A stretch of DNA of 35,594 bases from Rikenellaceae bacterium (lineage in GTDB: Bacteria > Bacteroidota > Bacteroidia > Bacteroidales > Rikenellaceae), in assembly GCA_015059805.1 (NCBI GenBank), contig SUZO01000025.1, positions 1 through 35,594 on the forward strand, read 5' to 3'. Below, one piece after another: positions 8,348-16,480 of this stretch. The position numbers and the translations under genes are program-made. The notes under the pieces were generated by a model. That model saw nothing but the letters and a program-made list of their open reading frames with translations. It searched no databases and was not told where the DNA came from. Within the stretch, counting starts at the first letter, position 1. Each line of letters begins with the position of its first letter.

Positions 8348-8788
8348 TTACTCCTCAGCAACTACAGAAATAGCCACCTCAGCCTTAACCTCGCGGTGAA
8401 GCTTAACGGCAACCTTGTACTCGCCAACGGTCTTAATACCCTCAACGGTGATGTTCTTCTTATCAACCTCAACGCCCTTAGCAGCCAGTGCCTCAGCAAC
8501 GTCAGCAGAGGTGATAGAACCGAAGATACGACCCTCCTCAGCCTTAACGGTGAAGGTGAGGTTAAGGTTCTCAAGTGTAGCTGCAAGAGCCTGAGCGTCA
8601 GCAAGAATCTTAGCGTCCTTGTGAGCGCGCTGGCGGAGGTTCTCTGCAAGAATCTTCTTTGCAGAAGCGGTAGCAGCCTTAGCGAAGCCCTGTGGAATCA
8701 GGTAGTTGTTAGCATAGCCAGGACGAACAGTTACGATGTCGTTAGCGTAGCCCAAGTTCTCTACATCCTTAATCAAAATAATCTCCAT
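8348..8788 (-). CDS. rplI: 50S ribosomal protein L9
   Basis: 146 residues, the normal size. The N-terminal rRNA-binding domain has the L9 pattern MEIILIKDVENLGYANDIVTV and then RPGYANNYLIPQGFA, followed by the helical connector and the C-terminal domain (GRIFGSIT, GVEVDKKNI). Third gene of the rpsF-rpsR-rplI operon, ending at a strong terminator. Confidence 0.97.
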   Translation of the reverse strand: MEIILIKDVENLGYANDIVTVRPGYANNYLIPQGFAKAATASAKKILAENLRQRAHKDAKILADAQALAATLENLNLTFTVKAEEGRIFGSITSADVAEALAAKGVEVDKKNITVEGIKTVGEYKVAVKLHREVKAEVAISVVAEE

Positions 8789-8800
8789 AGTGCCTCCTCC

Positions 8801-9079
8801 TTATTTCATACAATCGGTTACAAATGGCAGAATTGCGAGGTGACGCGCACGCTTAACAGCCTGAGCCACCTTCTTCTGGAACTTCTGAGAGGTACCAGTA
8901 AGACGACGAGGAAGGATCTTACCCTGCTCGTTGAGGAACTTCTTCAAAAATTCGCCATCCTTATAATCTACATACTTAATGCCGAGCTTCTTGAAACGGC
9001 AATACTTCTTCTTCTTTACATCAACCGATACTGGGTTGAGGTAACGCAGCTCACCTGCCTGATTTACTTCCTGTGCCAT
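8801..9079 (-). CDS. rpsR: 30S ribosomal protein S18
   Basis: 92 residues with the S18 core [22 protein letters not shown] (in parts) and [20 protein letters not shown], which binds 16S rRNA with S6 in the platform of the small subunit. It follows rpsF by 3 bases and precedes rplI by 12. Confidence 0.97.
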   Translation of the reverse strand: MAQEVNQAGELRYLNPVSVDVKKKKYCRFKKLGIKYVDYKDGEFLKKFLNEQGKILPRRLTGTSQKFQKKVAQAVKRARHLAILPFVTDCMK

Positions 9080-9082
9080 AGT

Positions 9083-9430
9083 TTACTCCTCTGTGTTTTT
9101 GTTAGCAAGCTTAGCACGGCGACGCTCTGCGTACTCTACAGCGTACTTGTCCTGCTTGAAGGTTAAGAATCGGATAATTCGCTCGTCACGACGATACTGG
9201 GTCTCAAGGGTGTTGATAAGTGAACCCTCGCCTGTGAACTCTACCAGGAAATAGAAACCGGTGGACTTCTTCTGAATTGGATATGCGAGCTTACGCAAGC
9301 CCCAGTTCTCCACATTCACAATAGATCCGCCGTTCTCGGTAATAATGCCCTGGAATTTGTCAGCAACCTCTGCTACCTGAGCCTCAGAGAGCACTGGAGT
9401 GACAATGAAAACGGTTTCGTAATTGTTCAT
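9083..9430 (-). CDS. rpsF: 30S ribosomal protein S6
   Basis: 115 residues with the S6 ferredoxin-like fold pattern: [15 protein letters not shown] at the N-terminus, [21 protein letters not shown] in the middle (split here), and [15 protein letters not shown] near the C-terminus. S6 pairs with S18. First gene of the operon, from the consensus promoter at 9469-9499. Confidence 0.97.
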   Translation of the reverse strand: MNNYETVFIVTPVLSEAQVAEVADKFQGIITENGGSIVNVENWGLRKLAYPIQKKSTGFYFLVEFTGEGSLINTLETQYRRDERIIRFLTFKQDKYAVEYAERRRAKLANKNTEE

Positions 9431-9468
9431 AATGTTTTAATTTTTAGTTATTTGCTACAATAGCGGGG

Positions 9469-9499
9469 CAAAGGTAGTAAAACTTTTCTGAATATTCAA
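9469..9499 (-). promoter_or_regulatory. Promoter of the rpsF-rpsR-rplI operon
   Basis: TTTG with TTG at 9499-9497, and TACCTTTG at 9476-9469, 20 bases apart: a perfect Bacteroidota promoter. Leader about 30 bases. Confidence 0.85.
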
Positions 9500-9520
9500 A
9501 GGTTTTGTGAAGTTTTTTAC

Positions 9521-9656
9521 CATTGGCTGTTGGCTGTTAGCCATTAGCTTGCTGACGCAGTACAGAGAATTTAAGGAATTTAGGGAAGTTAAGGAATATA
9601 GCGAAAAAAAAAACACTAAACTCACTAAATTCTCTAAACTCACTAATCTCACTACA
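9521..9656. repeat. S5 heptads followed by an S6 nonamer array
   Basis: Heptads (9521-9550) are followed by GCTGACGCAGTACAGAG and then a run of 9-base units (GAATTTAAG, GAATTTAGG, GAAGTTAAG, GAATATAGC), an A10 stretch, and a complementary run of 9-base units (CTAAACTCA, CTAAATTCT, CTAAACTCA, CTAATCTCA). The two runs can pair as a long imperfect stem. Any reading frame through them gives an artificial repeat peptide, so I do not call a gene. Confidence 0.65.
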
Positions 9657-9669
9657 ATCAGCGCACCCC

Positions 9670-9796
9670 ATTTTGTCGTCAGAACGCGGTAGATACGACG
9701 CTCGGCAAAAATCCCAGCGATGGATAGTACTTAACGTACAGCCATTGCTGGGATTTTTGTTAGCGGAAGTAGATATCCGCGTTATCACGACAAAAT
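9670..9796 (-). repeat. S1 structured element at the 3' end of the YeiH-like gene
   Basis: Terminal inverted repeat ATTTTGTCGT (9670-9679) / ACGACAAAAT (9787-9796). The last base is shared with the TAA stop of the minus-strand gene. Inner stems: 17-bp central hairpin AAAAATCCCAGCGATGG / CCATTGCTGGGATTTTT with one wobble and an apical GTAC...GTAC, and hairpin GCGGA/TCCGC. This is the most intact copy. Confidence 0.8.
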
Positions 9797-11100
9797 TATA
9801 GTCCGAGGGCAGGCTTCACAATACCAAACAACAACCACGCCACAAAGAAGGTGAAGATGATGTTGAAGGTCTGTGCGCCGAGGAAGGTGTAGAGGATGTT
9901 ACGATTCTCCTTTGACACTATATCCTTAAGGCGGGTATCCATACCGATGCAGACGAAGGCGAGAGAGAAGAAGAAGCCAGAGAAGTTCTTTGCCATAGAG
10001 GTCTCGGCGAGCTTCTTAGCGGCAAAGTCTGGGAAGATTTCGTAGCTCTGGAGCATGCTAAAGACTGCTGAAGCAAGGACAAAGCCCAGAACGAACTTAG
10101 GGAACTTCTCCCAAACAATCTTGAGTGATGGGCGGTGGAGCTTACCGTCGCCAGCGCTCTTAGAGGAGAGGTAGAGGGCGATGAAGAATGCCACAACGCC
10201 GATAAGAACGTTCTGTGTAGCCTTAACAATCATTGCAATCTTATTCGCCTCGTCGCTATAAATAGCCGATGCAGCACCTACGCCGCTGGTAGTATCTACA
10301 GTACCGCCAATCCACGCACCTGCAATCTGAGCCTGAATAGTTGGGTCGTCAGTAAGCAGTGGCACAACGAGCTTTGCGAGGTAAGGCATTATATATATCA
10401 TAGGTACAACGATAATCAGCACCACAGATACGATATAAGAGAGCTTCTTACCATCTGTATTTGCAACACCAGCAGCTGTAATACAAGCTGATACACCGCA
10501 GATAGATAGACCTGAAGAGAGTGTCATCGCGCTACGCTCATCAACGCCCATCTTCTTTGAGAGGAAGAAGGCGAACATCCAGACGCAGAAGACCACCACG
10601 CAGCCCTGGATAAGAGCCAGTGAACCTGCAGCCAAAAAGTCGCGGAACAGGATAGTAGCACCGAGGCAGACAACGCCAATCTTGATAAAGAACTCGCCCT
10701 GAATAGCTGGCTTGAGCCACTCTGGGATATGGAAAGCGTTGCGGATGATAAGTCCGAAGATTACAGAGAAGAACACAGCCTCAAAGCCCCAAGCCTTGAT
10801 AAAGCCAATCTTTGCAGTGAGCTGTGCGAGCATAGATATAGCAAACACAACCACAAAAGACCAAAATAGACCACGCAATGGACGTGAAAGCAGTCTATTT
10901 CCTACATAGAGGACAACAAGAGCCAAGAGGAACAGTGCACCAATATTTAGCCAAGACTCTGAATGCAACAGATCTGATGGAACAGAGAGTACATTCTTGA
11001 TAGATGGGAACAAGCCTGCAAGACCTGCAATAATCAGAAGCGGAATAGAGAGAAAAGTAACGACCCAGTCCTCAACTAAAAGTTTCTTAAGTTTACTCAT
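9796..11100 (-). CDS. YeiH-family membrane transporter (putative sulfate exporter family, UPF0324)
   Basis: 434 residues with about ten or more hydrophobic spans. Family hallmarks are GFEAVFFSVIFGLIIRN, GEFFIKIGVVCLGATILF and SGLSICGVSACITAAGVAN in the middle, then AGAWIGGTVDTTSGVGAA. It is longer than the classic ~340-residue YeiH, because of an extra N-terminal hairpin and a hydrophilic loop (LSSKSAGDGKLHRPS). The substrate is unproven; sulfate or sulfite export is the family's working label. It follows a porin gene by 30 bases, and the pair probably forms an operon from the porin promoter. Confidence 0.85.
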   Translation of the reverse strand: MSKLKKLLVEDWVVTFLSIPLLIIAGLAGLFPSIKNVLSVPSDLLHSESWLNIGALFLLALVVLYVGNRLLSRPLRGLFWSFVVVFAISMLAQLTAKIGFIKAWGFEAVFFSVIFGLIIRNAFHIPEWLKPAIQGEFFIKIGVVCLGATILFRDFLAAGSLALIQGCVVVFCVWMFAFFLSKKMGVDERSAMTLSSGLSICGVSACITAAGVANTDGKKLSYIVSVVLIIVVPMIYIMPYLAKLVVPLLTDDPTIQAQIAGAWIGGTVDTTSGVGAASAIYSDEANKIAMIVKATQNVLIGVVAFFIALYLSSKSAGDGKLHRPSLKIVWEKFPKFVLGFVLASAVFSMLQSYEIFPDFAAKKLAETSMAKNFSGFFFSLAFVCIGMDTRLKDIVSKENRNILYTFLGAQTFNIIFTFFVAWLLFGIVKPALGL

Positions 11101-11130
11101 AATATTTCTATTTGTTTGACATATTTACAA

Positions 11131-12255
11131 TTAGAACAGTGCAGTTGCCATCAGATAGAGGCAATTTCCATTAGGCTTATCGCCCAGCTTACGATACTGC
11201 TGAAGAGTGTATTCAGCCTGCAGACGCAGATGCTTCCAAGGATGGTAAGAGATTGCTGCAGAGTAGTTTATCTGGCAGCCATCAGCATTTACATTCTCAT
11301 CAAAGTAGTCAAAGCGAACACCTACAGCACACTTGCCAAGGAACTTATAGCCCACCTGAGCATACGCACCCTCTGAAGTAAGGTCACCAGTCTTTCCGGC
11401 AATATACTCTGAACGTGCATAAAGGAACTTGTTGTTATAGTCCACACCACCTCCATAGCGGCTATAGGCAACATACTTAATATTATTCCAACCATTGATA
11501 ATTGCTGGATACTTTGTAGCTAAAGTTGTAGCATCGGCCTCACCCCAGTGGTAGTAACCTGCAATCTTGAGCTTTTTTGCTGGCTGGATAGTAAGGCGAG
11601 CTGCAACATCCTTAGTCTTATTGTTATCCTTGGCATTGAGACCTGTGCCATTGAATACACCAACCTCGTAGTTGATAATGCTGAAGCCATCCTTCTTGAT
11701 AAAACCACCAAAGAGCTGCACTCCTGTATCACGACCAGTAGAGCTGATACCTGTCATATCGCCACTACCCAGACGAGCAAGGCGCTGAACAACCTGAGCA
11801 TAGTTTACAAACTCCAGTTTTGTGGCGTTGTAGTCGGTATTCTCAATAGAGACAGGGAGCTTAAACTGACCCACCTGCACACCAAACTGATTTACAGGCT
11901 GATACTTAGCCCACAAATCGACAATCACTGGGGTACGACAGAAGTCAATCTGCAGACGATAGCTTGCCTTTGCGCCCTTCTTACCATTGTAAACATCGCC
12001 CTGCATAGTCATACGAGCACGACGGAGATGGAAAGTGGAGGTAGTTGTTCCATCCTCATTCCACAGATAGTCATAACCAGCCTGGATATAACCAGATAAC
12101 TTAAATGCGGGCTTGAGTTTATCCCATACAGCAGAACGCTTCTCAAGCTTTGCAACACGCTCCTGCAGAGCCTCTACATCGACATCGGATGTGGTTTGAG
12201 CCGATACTACGCCAAGCGCACAGAGCGACATGATTGTTAGTAAAAATCTCTTCAT
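11131..12255 (-). CDS. Outer-membrane porin, OprO/OprP (phosphate-selective porin) family
   Basis: About 374 residues from the start I prefer (MKRFLLTIMSL at 12255; an upstream ATG at 12273 gives six more). A Sec signal peptide ends at VVSA-Q; a short coiled coil follows (VEALQERVAKLEKR), then repeated amphipathic beta strands with aromatic girdles (FKLSGYIQAGYDYLW, FHLRRARMTMQGDVY, FGVQVGQFKLPVSIEN) and a C-terminal strand ending in F. This is the PF07396 pattern; proteins of the family form anion-selective trimers. Its partner, the YeiH-like exporter, suggests movement of an oxyanion across both membranes, which is inference. Confidence 0.85.
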   Translation of the reverse strand: MKRFLLTIMSLCALGVVSAQTTSDVDVEALQERVAKLEKRSAVWDKLKPAFKLSGYIQAGYDYLWNEDGTTTSTFHLRRARMTMQGDVYNGKKGAKASYRLQIDFCRTPVIVDLWAKYQPVNQFGVQVGQFKLPVSIENTDYNATKLEFVNYAQVVQRLARLGSGDMTGISSTGRDTGVQLFGGFIKKDGFSIINYEVGVFNGTGLNAKDNNKTKDVAARLTIQPAKKLKIAGYYHWGEADATTLATKYPAIINGWNNIKYVAYSRYGGGVDYNNKFLYARSEYIAGKTGDLTSEGAYAQVGYKFLGKCAVGVRFDYFDENVNADGCQINYSAAISYHPWKHLRLQAEYTLQQYRKLGDKPNGNCLYLMATALF

Positions 12256-12291
12256 AACATTTTTATTTGACATTAAACTCCATAATTACCG

Positions 12292-12338
12292 CAAATTTAG
12301 CGCTTTACATCCGAATCTTAGTAGGTAAAAATACCTAC
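12292..12338 (-). promoter_or_regulatory. -7 box of the porin gene with an upstream palindrome
   Basis: TAAATTTG on the minus strand (12299-12292) fits the -7 consensus; no TTG is present at 19-20 bases. In its place, GTAGGTA...TACCTAC (12321-12327/12332-12338) forms a perfect 7-bp inverted repeat just upstream of the -33 position, as expected for an activator or repressor site. Confidence 0.5.
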
Positions 12339-12349
12339 TTTCAAAAAGA

Positions 12350-12383
12350 CAAAAAATCCACCAAAGGATAACCGATGGTGGAT
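12350..12383 (-). terminator. Terminator of the PHP-domain gene
   Basis: Minus-strand ATCCACCA/TGGTGGAT stem (12383-12376 / 12363-12356) followed by TTTTTTG, about 23 bases after the stop. Confidence 0.85.
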
Positions 12384-12405
12384 TAGTCTATTAAATAGTT
12401 ATCAA

Positions 12406-13581
12406 TTAGCGGGTAGCCTTAACGGTAAATGCTACAGGCTTGTTAGGACCGATATAGAAATTCTCGGCAACGAAGCTAACCTCGTACTCCTTCAGATTCT
12501 TATCAAATGCTGGCTGCTTAGCATCAACAAGCAGAGGGCGCACCGTGTAAGAGTAGGTTGAGAATGGAGGAATAACAACATAGCGAGCATACCAAGTATC
12601 TCTTGAGCCCTCGCCCTTAGTAAGGGTTACAGGAATTGACGATACATTCTCGAAATTGATAACGATATTCTTGTCGGTAAACTTCACGCTCTTAACCTTG
12701 AGGCAAGCGTGGAGAAGCGGACGAACCTCCTGCTCACGACCGTAGACATTACCCTCAGCGAATACAGCTGTACGACGTGCATCAAAAGCCTCACGAACAC
12801 CGGCAAGCGACTTCTCAGTTGCAAATACCAATGTCACTGGGCGGTGAGCACCGTGAAGATAGTCTACCTCCATAAAGAAAGGTGCGTGGCAGTCAGAGTT
12901 TCCAAGCATAGCCAGATTGTTCTCAAGAGCCCACTGGTGACCCTCAGGGGTGTAACCACATGCCATGTTGTAGATCTCGATTGCATCCATATAGCCCTCC
13001 TTGAGAATCTTCTTGTGAGCCTTATGCATCACTGTCTCATTTGGAGCCTGCTTGCACCAGTTAGGGTGGTTCCACATAAGGAATGCGCCCTGCTTGCGAG
13101 CCTCACGAAGACCTGCCTCCATAGCAAGTACGTGGTCGTGGTCAAACTCCTCAGCTGCAGCACAAATAGCGTCATTATCCTTAACAAAGAGGCAGTTAAA
13201 GTGACCTGGAGGCATGCCAAGGCGGGTAATCTCACCTGCATGAACAACAAGCAGGTTCTTACCAGCAGCCTTCTTTGCAAGCTTATAAGAGTAGTCACGA
13301 TCGCACTTCTCCTTTACAAAAGTACCATTATTGACCATCTTCTGATGACGAGTGTCAATATGCTCAGAGATAGCAATCACATCAAGACCCTCCCAGATAG
13401 CCTCCTGCACACGAGTTGTAGGCCATACGGTTGCATCAGAGAAGACTGTGTGAATGTGGAAATCGCCCTTAAGAGTCTTGTAGCCCTCAATGTCCGGAAC
13501 GACAATCTTATTGGGCGTAAGCTGTGCATAGGCGCTCATAACGCCCGCAACAGCCATCACTGTTAAAAGAAATCTTTTCAT
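12406..13581 (-). CDS. Secreted PHP-domain phosphoesterase (Sb-PDE-like)
   Basis: 391 residues. The signal peptide MKRFLLTVMAVAGVMSAYA-Q targets it to the periplasm. A PHP metal site starts at residues 40-49 (DFHIHTVFSD: His42, His44, Asp49), with SEHID at 72-76, HAGEIT, NHPNW and NSDCH further on, all expected ligands for a tri-metal phosphoesterase. The C-terminal ~110 residues are beta-rich (TYSYTVRPL..., VAENFYIGPN). The layout matches Bacteroidota proteins annotated as Sb-PDE family phosphodiesterases, so hydrolysis of phosphodiesters is likely; the natural substrate is unknown. It has its own promoter and terminator. Confidence 0.85.
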   Translation of the reverse strand: MKRFLLTVMAVAGVMSAYAQLTPNKIVVPDIEGYKTLKGDFHIHTVFSDATVWPTTRVQEAIWEGLDVIAISEHIDTRHQKMVNNGTFVKEKCDRDYSYKLAKKAAGKNLLVVHAGEITRLGMPPGHFNCLFVKDNDAICAAAEEFDHDHVLAMEAGLREARKQGAFLMWNHPNWCKQAPNETVMHKAHKKILKEGYMDAIEIYNMACGYTPEGHQWALENNLAMLGNSDCHAPFFMEVDYLHGAHRPVTLVFATEKSLAGVREAFDARRTAVFAEGNVYGREQEVRPLLHACLKVKSVKFTDKNIVINFENVSSIPVTLTKGEGSRDTWYARYVVIPPFSTYSYTVRPLLVDAKQPAFDKNLKEYEVSFVAENFYIGPNKPVAFTVKATR

Positions 13582-13603
13582 CTTTGTAAATTTTAGGTTT
13601 ATG

Positions 13604-13633
13604 CAAAGGTACTATTTTTTTTCTTTATTTCAA
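13604..13633 (-). promoter_or_regulatory. Promoter of the PHP-domain gene
   Basis: TTTG with TTG at 13633-13631 and TACCTTTG at 13611-13604, 19 bases apart, on the minus strand. Confidence 0.8.
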
Positions 13634-13711
13634 AGTAAAACTTACCGAAGTGCGAATATCATCAGCTGCTGCGCCTACTATTGCCACAAAAGTTCTGTAA
13701 AAGGTTTTCAT
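13625..13711 (-). CDS. Possible 28-aa peptide gene after plsX
   Basis: ATG at 13711-13709 and TAA at 13627-13625 enclose a 28-residue peptide starting MKTFYRTFVAIVGAAADD. It starts 21 bases after the plsX stop in the same direction and overlaps the promoter of the next gene. A basic-aromatic start and a short hydrophobic core look peptide-like, but length alone cannot exclude chance. Confidence 0.35.
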   Translation of the reverse strand: MKTFYRTFVAIVGAAADDIRTSVSFTLK

Positions 13712-13732
13712 ATAGATTTGGTTTTAGCTTGT

Positions 13733-14683
13733 TTAAAATCTCTCTCTCAACTTTCCGACAAGGTCCGTCTCCACACTGTGTAGCGTTGAGAGAATCATAT
13801 TTTTGATAGCCTCTGGTGTAGACTTGCCATGTCCGATAGTGACAACCGCGCCAACGCCAAGCACTGGTGTTCCACCCGCCTGCTCATAGTTCAGCCCCTG
13901 CCAGAATGGGGTTACAACGCCATCTGAAGCGTTAATTGCATAGAACCCCTCGGTAAGTTTAAGCACCGTATTGCCAACAAAGCCGTCACAGACAACCACA
14001 TCGGCAACATCGCCCGTAAAGATATGCGATGGCTCTACATTACCCACAAAATTATAGCGACCTTGCTCGGCAGCTTGACTCATAAGCTGATAGGCAACCT
14101 TTGCTTGAGCATTTCCCTTGCTGCTCTCCTCGCCAATATTAAGAAGTGCCACGCGCGGCGAGGATTGACCAATTACCTCGGAGGCATAGACCGAGCCTAT
14201 TACTGCATACTGCTCAAGCACCTCAGGGCGACAGTCTACATTGATACCTATATCTAATATTGTAACTTTGCTACCCTTTACCGTAGGGATAGATATAGCT
14301 ATCGTTGGTCGCAACACCCCCGCAAGCGGCTTTGCCACCATCATAGAGCCGACCATCATCGCGCCAGTACTACCTGCACTTGCAAAGCCGTCAATCTCGC
14401 CCTTTGCAAGCATATTAAAGCCAACAACGATGCTTGAATTTATCTTTGTGCGGAAGCTATCAGCAGGATGATCACCCATCTCTATGCGCTCTGGCGCATG
14501 GACAATATCAAACAGCTCGGCACAGCAACCCCTCTGCGACAGCTGCTCCATAATAGAGCCTCTATCGCCCAACAACACTATGCGACAGTCAGCTCCCAGA
14601 ACACCCTGAGCCGCTATCGCACCCTCAACAACAGCCTCAGGTGCATTATCCCCACCAAAGGCATCTATACCTATTTTTATCAT
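13733..14683 (-). CDS. plsX: Phosphate acyltransferase PlsX
   Basis: 316 residues. PlsX makes acyl-phosphate from acyl-ACP and phosphate, the first step of the PlsX/PlsY route to phosphatidic acid at the inner membrane. Motifs seen: IGIDAFGGDNAPEAVVEGA at the N-terminus, SAGSTGAMMVGSM at about 104-116, ALLNIGEESSKG at about 190, DVVVCDGFVGNTVLKLTEG at about 230-250, and LGVGAVVTIGHGKSTPEAI near the end. It lies downstream of DUF177-rpmF as in many bacteria, separated by two hairpins. Confidence 0.95.
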   Translation of the reverse strand: MIKIGIDAFGGDNAPEAVVEGAIAAQGVLGADCRIVLLGDRGSIMEQLSQRGCCAELFDIVHAPERIEMGDHPADSFRTKINSSIVVGFNMLAKGEIDGFASAGSTGAMMVGSMMVAKPLAGVLRPTIAISIPTVKGSKVTILDIGINVDCRPEVLEQYAVIGSVYASEVIGQSSPRVALLNIGEESSKGNAQAKVAYQLMSQAAEQGRYNFVGNVEPSHIFTGDVADVVVCDGFVGNTVLKLTEGFYAINASDGVVTPFWQGLNYEQAGGTPVLGVGAVVTIGHGKSTPEAIKNMILSTLHSVETDLVGKLRERF

Positions 14684-14697
14684 CTATACCTCACAAA

Positions 14698-14762
14698 TTT
14701 AGAAGTTGTTTAATCTTAAACAACTTCTAAAACCAATAAAGCACCGCCAACGGTGCTTTATT
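14698..14762 (-). terminator. Two tandem hairpins between rpmF and plsX
   Basis: AATAAAGCACCG/CGGTGCTTTATT (14735-14746/14751-14762) and AGAAGTTGTTTAA/TTAAACAACTTCT (14701-14713/14716-14728) are both perfect stems. The first probably reduces read-through from rpmF; the second sits just before plsX and may act on its expression. Neither has a long T-run. Confidence 0.6.
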
Positions 14763-14780
14763 GAGCTAATGTCTACTCAA

Positions 14781-14966
14781 TTACTCAACTACCTTCTTCT
14801 CGATAGCCAGCTTACCACGGTAGAAACCGCACTCAGGACAAACTCTGTGGTAGAGTACTGATGCACCGCAGTTTGAGCAAGCCACTACTGTAGGAACTAC
14901 TGCCTTGTAGTGGGTTCTTCTTTTGTCGCGTCGTGTAGACGAGACTTTGTGTTTTGGATGTGCCAT
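14781..14966 (-). CDS. rpmF: 50S ribosomal protein L32
   Basis: 61 residues. Starts MAHPKHKVSSTRRDKRRTHY, the usual L32 N-terminus, and carries a zinc ribbon with Cys30/Cys33 and Cys43/Cys46. It lies 28 bases after the DUF177 gene and shares its promoter. Confidence 0.97.
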   Translation of the reverse strand: MAHPKHKVSSTRRDKRRTHYKAVVPTVVACSNCGASVLYHRVCPECGFYRGKLAIEKKVVE

Positions 14967-14994
14967 AATTATTCTTAATATTAAGTTGTTAAAA

Positions 14995-15438
14995 TTATTC
15001 CGTTACACCACTTATACGCGCAATCATGTCGGGGTTACACTCCCCCTCCTTGTGTGCGCGAATCATTGGTAAAGCCAGCATAATGCTATCGTACACAAAT
15101 TGAGCGATATTAAGCTCGTCGCCACGCTGAAGAGTCACCTGCTCACCATCAAAAGCCTTAGCCTCATCGCCAAAGAGAACCGTCATTTCAGCCTCAACCT
15201 CAACCTCAAGAGTTACATCATCCAGACAACGGTCACACGGTGTTACCACAGTTCCTGTACCTGTAAGCTCTATAACAGACCTATTTGAAGCCTCCTTATG
15301 ACCACTGACTGAAAGCTTAAAATCGACTGCAGAGATCTCTGTCATCTCCATCGCCTCAAAAAGCTCCATACCCACCTGCAGATCAAACTCAAAGTCGCTC
15401 TGCTGTACTGTCTGGGCGTCAATTACATATCTCTTCAT
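14995..15438 (-). CDS. DUF177 (YceD-like) protein, co-transcribed with rpmF
   Basis: 147 residues from the start at 15438 (MKRYVIDAQ). A longer in-frame reading to 15513 is excluded, because it would cover the promoter at 15463-15493. The DUF177 core is visible: GTGTVVTPCDRCLDDVTLEVE with a CxxC pair, and later DELNIAQFVYDSIMLALPM. The family is linked to 23S rRNA or large-subunit biogenesis and nearly always precedes rpmF, as here. Confidence 0.88.
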   Translation of the reverse strand: MKRYVIDAQTVQQSDFEFDLQVGMELFEAMEMTEISAVDFKLSVSGHKEASNRSVIELTGTGTVVTPCDRCLDDVTLEVEVEAEMTVLFGDEAKAFDGEQVTLQRGDELNIAQFVYDSIMLALPMIRAHKEGECNPDMIARISGVTE

Positions 15439-15462
15439 ATCACTTTTGTGCGCTTTAGGTCG

Positions 15463-15493
15463 CAAAGGTATAGTTTTTTTTTTGATTTTACAA
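15463..15493 (-). promoter_or_regulatory. Promoter of the DUF177-rpmF operon
   Basis: TTTG (TTG at 15493-15491) and TACCTTTG (15470-15463), 20 bases apart on the minus strand. It fixes the start codon of the DUF177 gene at 15438. Confidence 0.85.
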
Positions 15494-15565
15494 ACTTTTT
15501 TAGAAATTCGCAATGTGACAATAGTTTATAACTCCTTGAAATTACTTTTTCTGCACAAAATTTGA

Positions 15566-15573
15566 TATTTTTG
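15566..15573 (+). promoter_or_regulatory. -7 box of the SDR gene
   Basis: TATTTTTG on the plus strand, 73 bases before the ATG. The nearest TTG upstream (15536-15538) is 27 bases away, too far for a standard -33. Confidence 0.45.
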
Positions 15574-15645
15574 TAATACTTAAACAATAAAGTAACGAAT
15601 TTATCCGTTATTAAAATACAGAAAACAATAAAAACAACAACTATT

Positions 15646-16416
15646 ATGACACAATATTTTGATCTTACAGGACAAGTCGCCGTAGTTACTGGCGCATCAA
15701 CAGGTTTAGGACTTCAGATGGCTAAAGCCTTTGCTAATCAGGGTGCAAATTTAGTTTTATTAGCTCGCAGATTTAATCTCTTGGAGCAGAATGCCGCACA
15801 AATCGCTGAGCAGTATGGCGTTGAGGTGTTACCTATCGCATGCGATATTACAGACACAAATGCCGTTATCAATGCCGTAGATAGGACAATGGAGCGTTTT
15901 GGGCGTGTAGATATTTTGGTAAATAACGCTGGCACAGGAGCTATTGGTGATGCAGAGACAATTACCGACGAGCAGTTCAAGCACGAGCTTGAGATTGACC
16001 TCTTTGGAACATTTGTCTGCGCACGCGAGTTTGGCAAGAAGATGATTGCAGCGGGCTATGGTCGCATTATCAACATCGCATCTATGTATGGTCTTGTGGG
16101 CAATATGATTGCAGGCAGCTCTCCATACCATGCAGCTAAGGGTGGCGTGGTAAACCTCACCCGCGCCCTTGCAGCCGAGTGGGGCAAGCACGGCATTACG
16201 GTAAATAGTATCTGCCCAGGATACTTCTACACAGAGCTAACAACGGCGACACTTGACAGCGACTACTTCCAGTCAATCGCAAAGCGTAGCATCCCACTTG
16301 GTCGCTATGGTCGTGAGGGCGAGCTGAACACCTGCGCACTATTCCTCGCCTCGCCAATGAGCACATACGTCAATGGTCAGAATATCGCCGTTGATGGCGG
16401 TTACACCAGCATATAA
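15646..16416 (+). CDS. Short-chain dehydrogenase/reductase (gluconate 5-dehydrogenase / FabG-like)
   Basis: 256 residues, classical SDR. Cofactor motif TGASTGLG at about 16-23, NNAG at about 92-95, catalytic Ser in INIASMYG, catalytic YHAAKGG (Tyr and Lys of YxxxK), and the PGYF segment after the active site. ARR after beta-2 suggests NADP(H). The ending VNGQNIAVDGGYTSI is typical of the gluconate 5-dehydrogenase and 3-oxoacyl-ACP reductase branches; sugar-acid metabolism is more likely than fatty-acid synthesis given it stands alone. Substrate unproven. Confidence 0.85.
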   Translation: MTQYFDLTGQVAVVTGASTGLGLQMAKAFANQGANLVLLARRFNLLEQNAAQIAEQYGVEVLPIACDITDTNAVINAVDRTMERFGRVDILVNNAGTGAIGDAETITDEQFKHELEIDLFGTFVCAREFGKKMIAAGYGRIINIASMYGLVGNMIAGSSPYHAAKGGVVNLTRALAAEWGKHGITVNSICPGYFYTELTTATLDSDYFQSIAKRSIPLGRYGREGELNTCALFLASPMSTYVNGQNIAVDGGYTSI

Positions 16417-16420
16417 TAAC

Positions 16421-16450
16421 AAGGGGAGGCTATGATTTTAGCCTCCCCTT
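16421..16450. terminator. Bidirectional terminator between SDR gene and glycosidase-like gene
   Basis: Perfect 12-bp stem AAGGGGAGGCTA (16421-16432) / TAGCCTCCCCTT (16439-16450) between convergent genes. Confidence 0.85.
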
Positions 16451-16480
16451 ATCCTATTTGTGGTTGAATTATTCAGCCTC

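Noticed and set aside
8306..9166. A long plus-strand frame (286 residues) across rplI and rpsR
   Set aside because: It is antisense to two clear ribosomal protein genes and arises from their biased codon use.
9507..9692. A frame of 61 residues with repeated EFREFREVKEY-like units
   Set aside because: It is a translation of the 9-base repeat array; the complementary arm gives a similar false frame on the other strand, and there is no start context.
12709..13566. A 285-residue plus-strand frame across the PHP-domain gene
   Set aside because: Antisense shadow of a gene with complete metal-binding motifs, a signal peptide and its own promoter.
15439..15513. N-terminal extension of the DUF177 protein
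   Set aside because: It overlaps the perfect promoter at 15463-15493 and is Lys-rich without family similarity.
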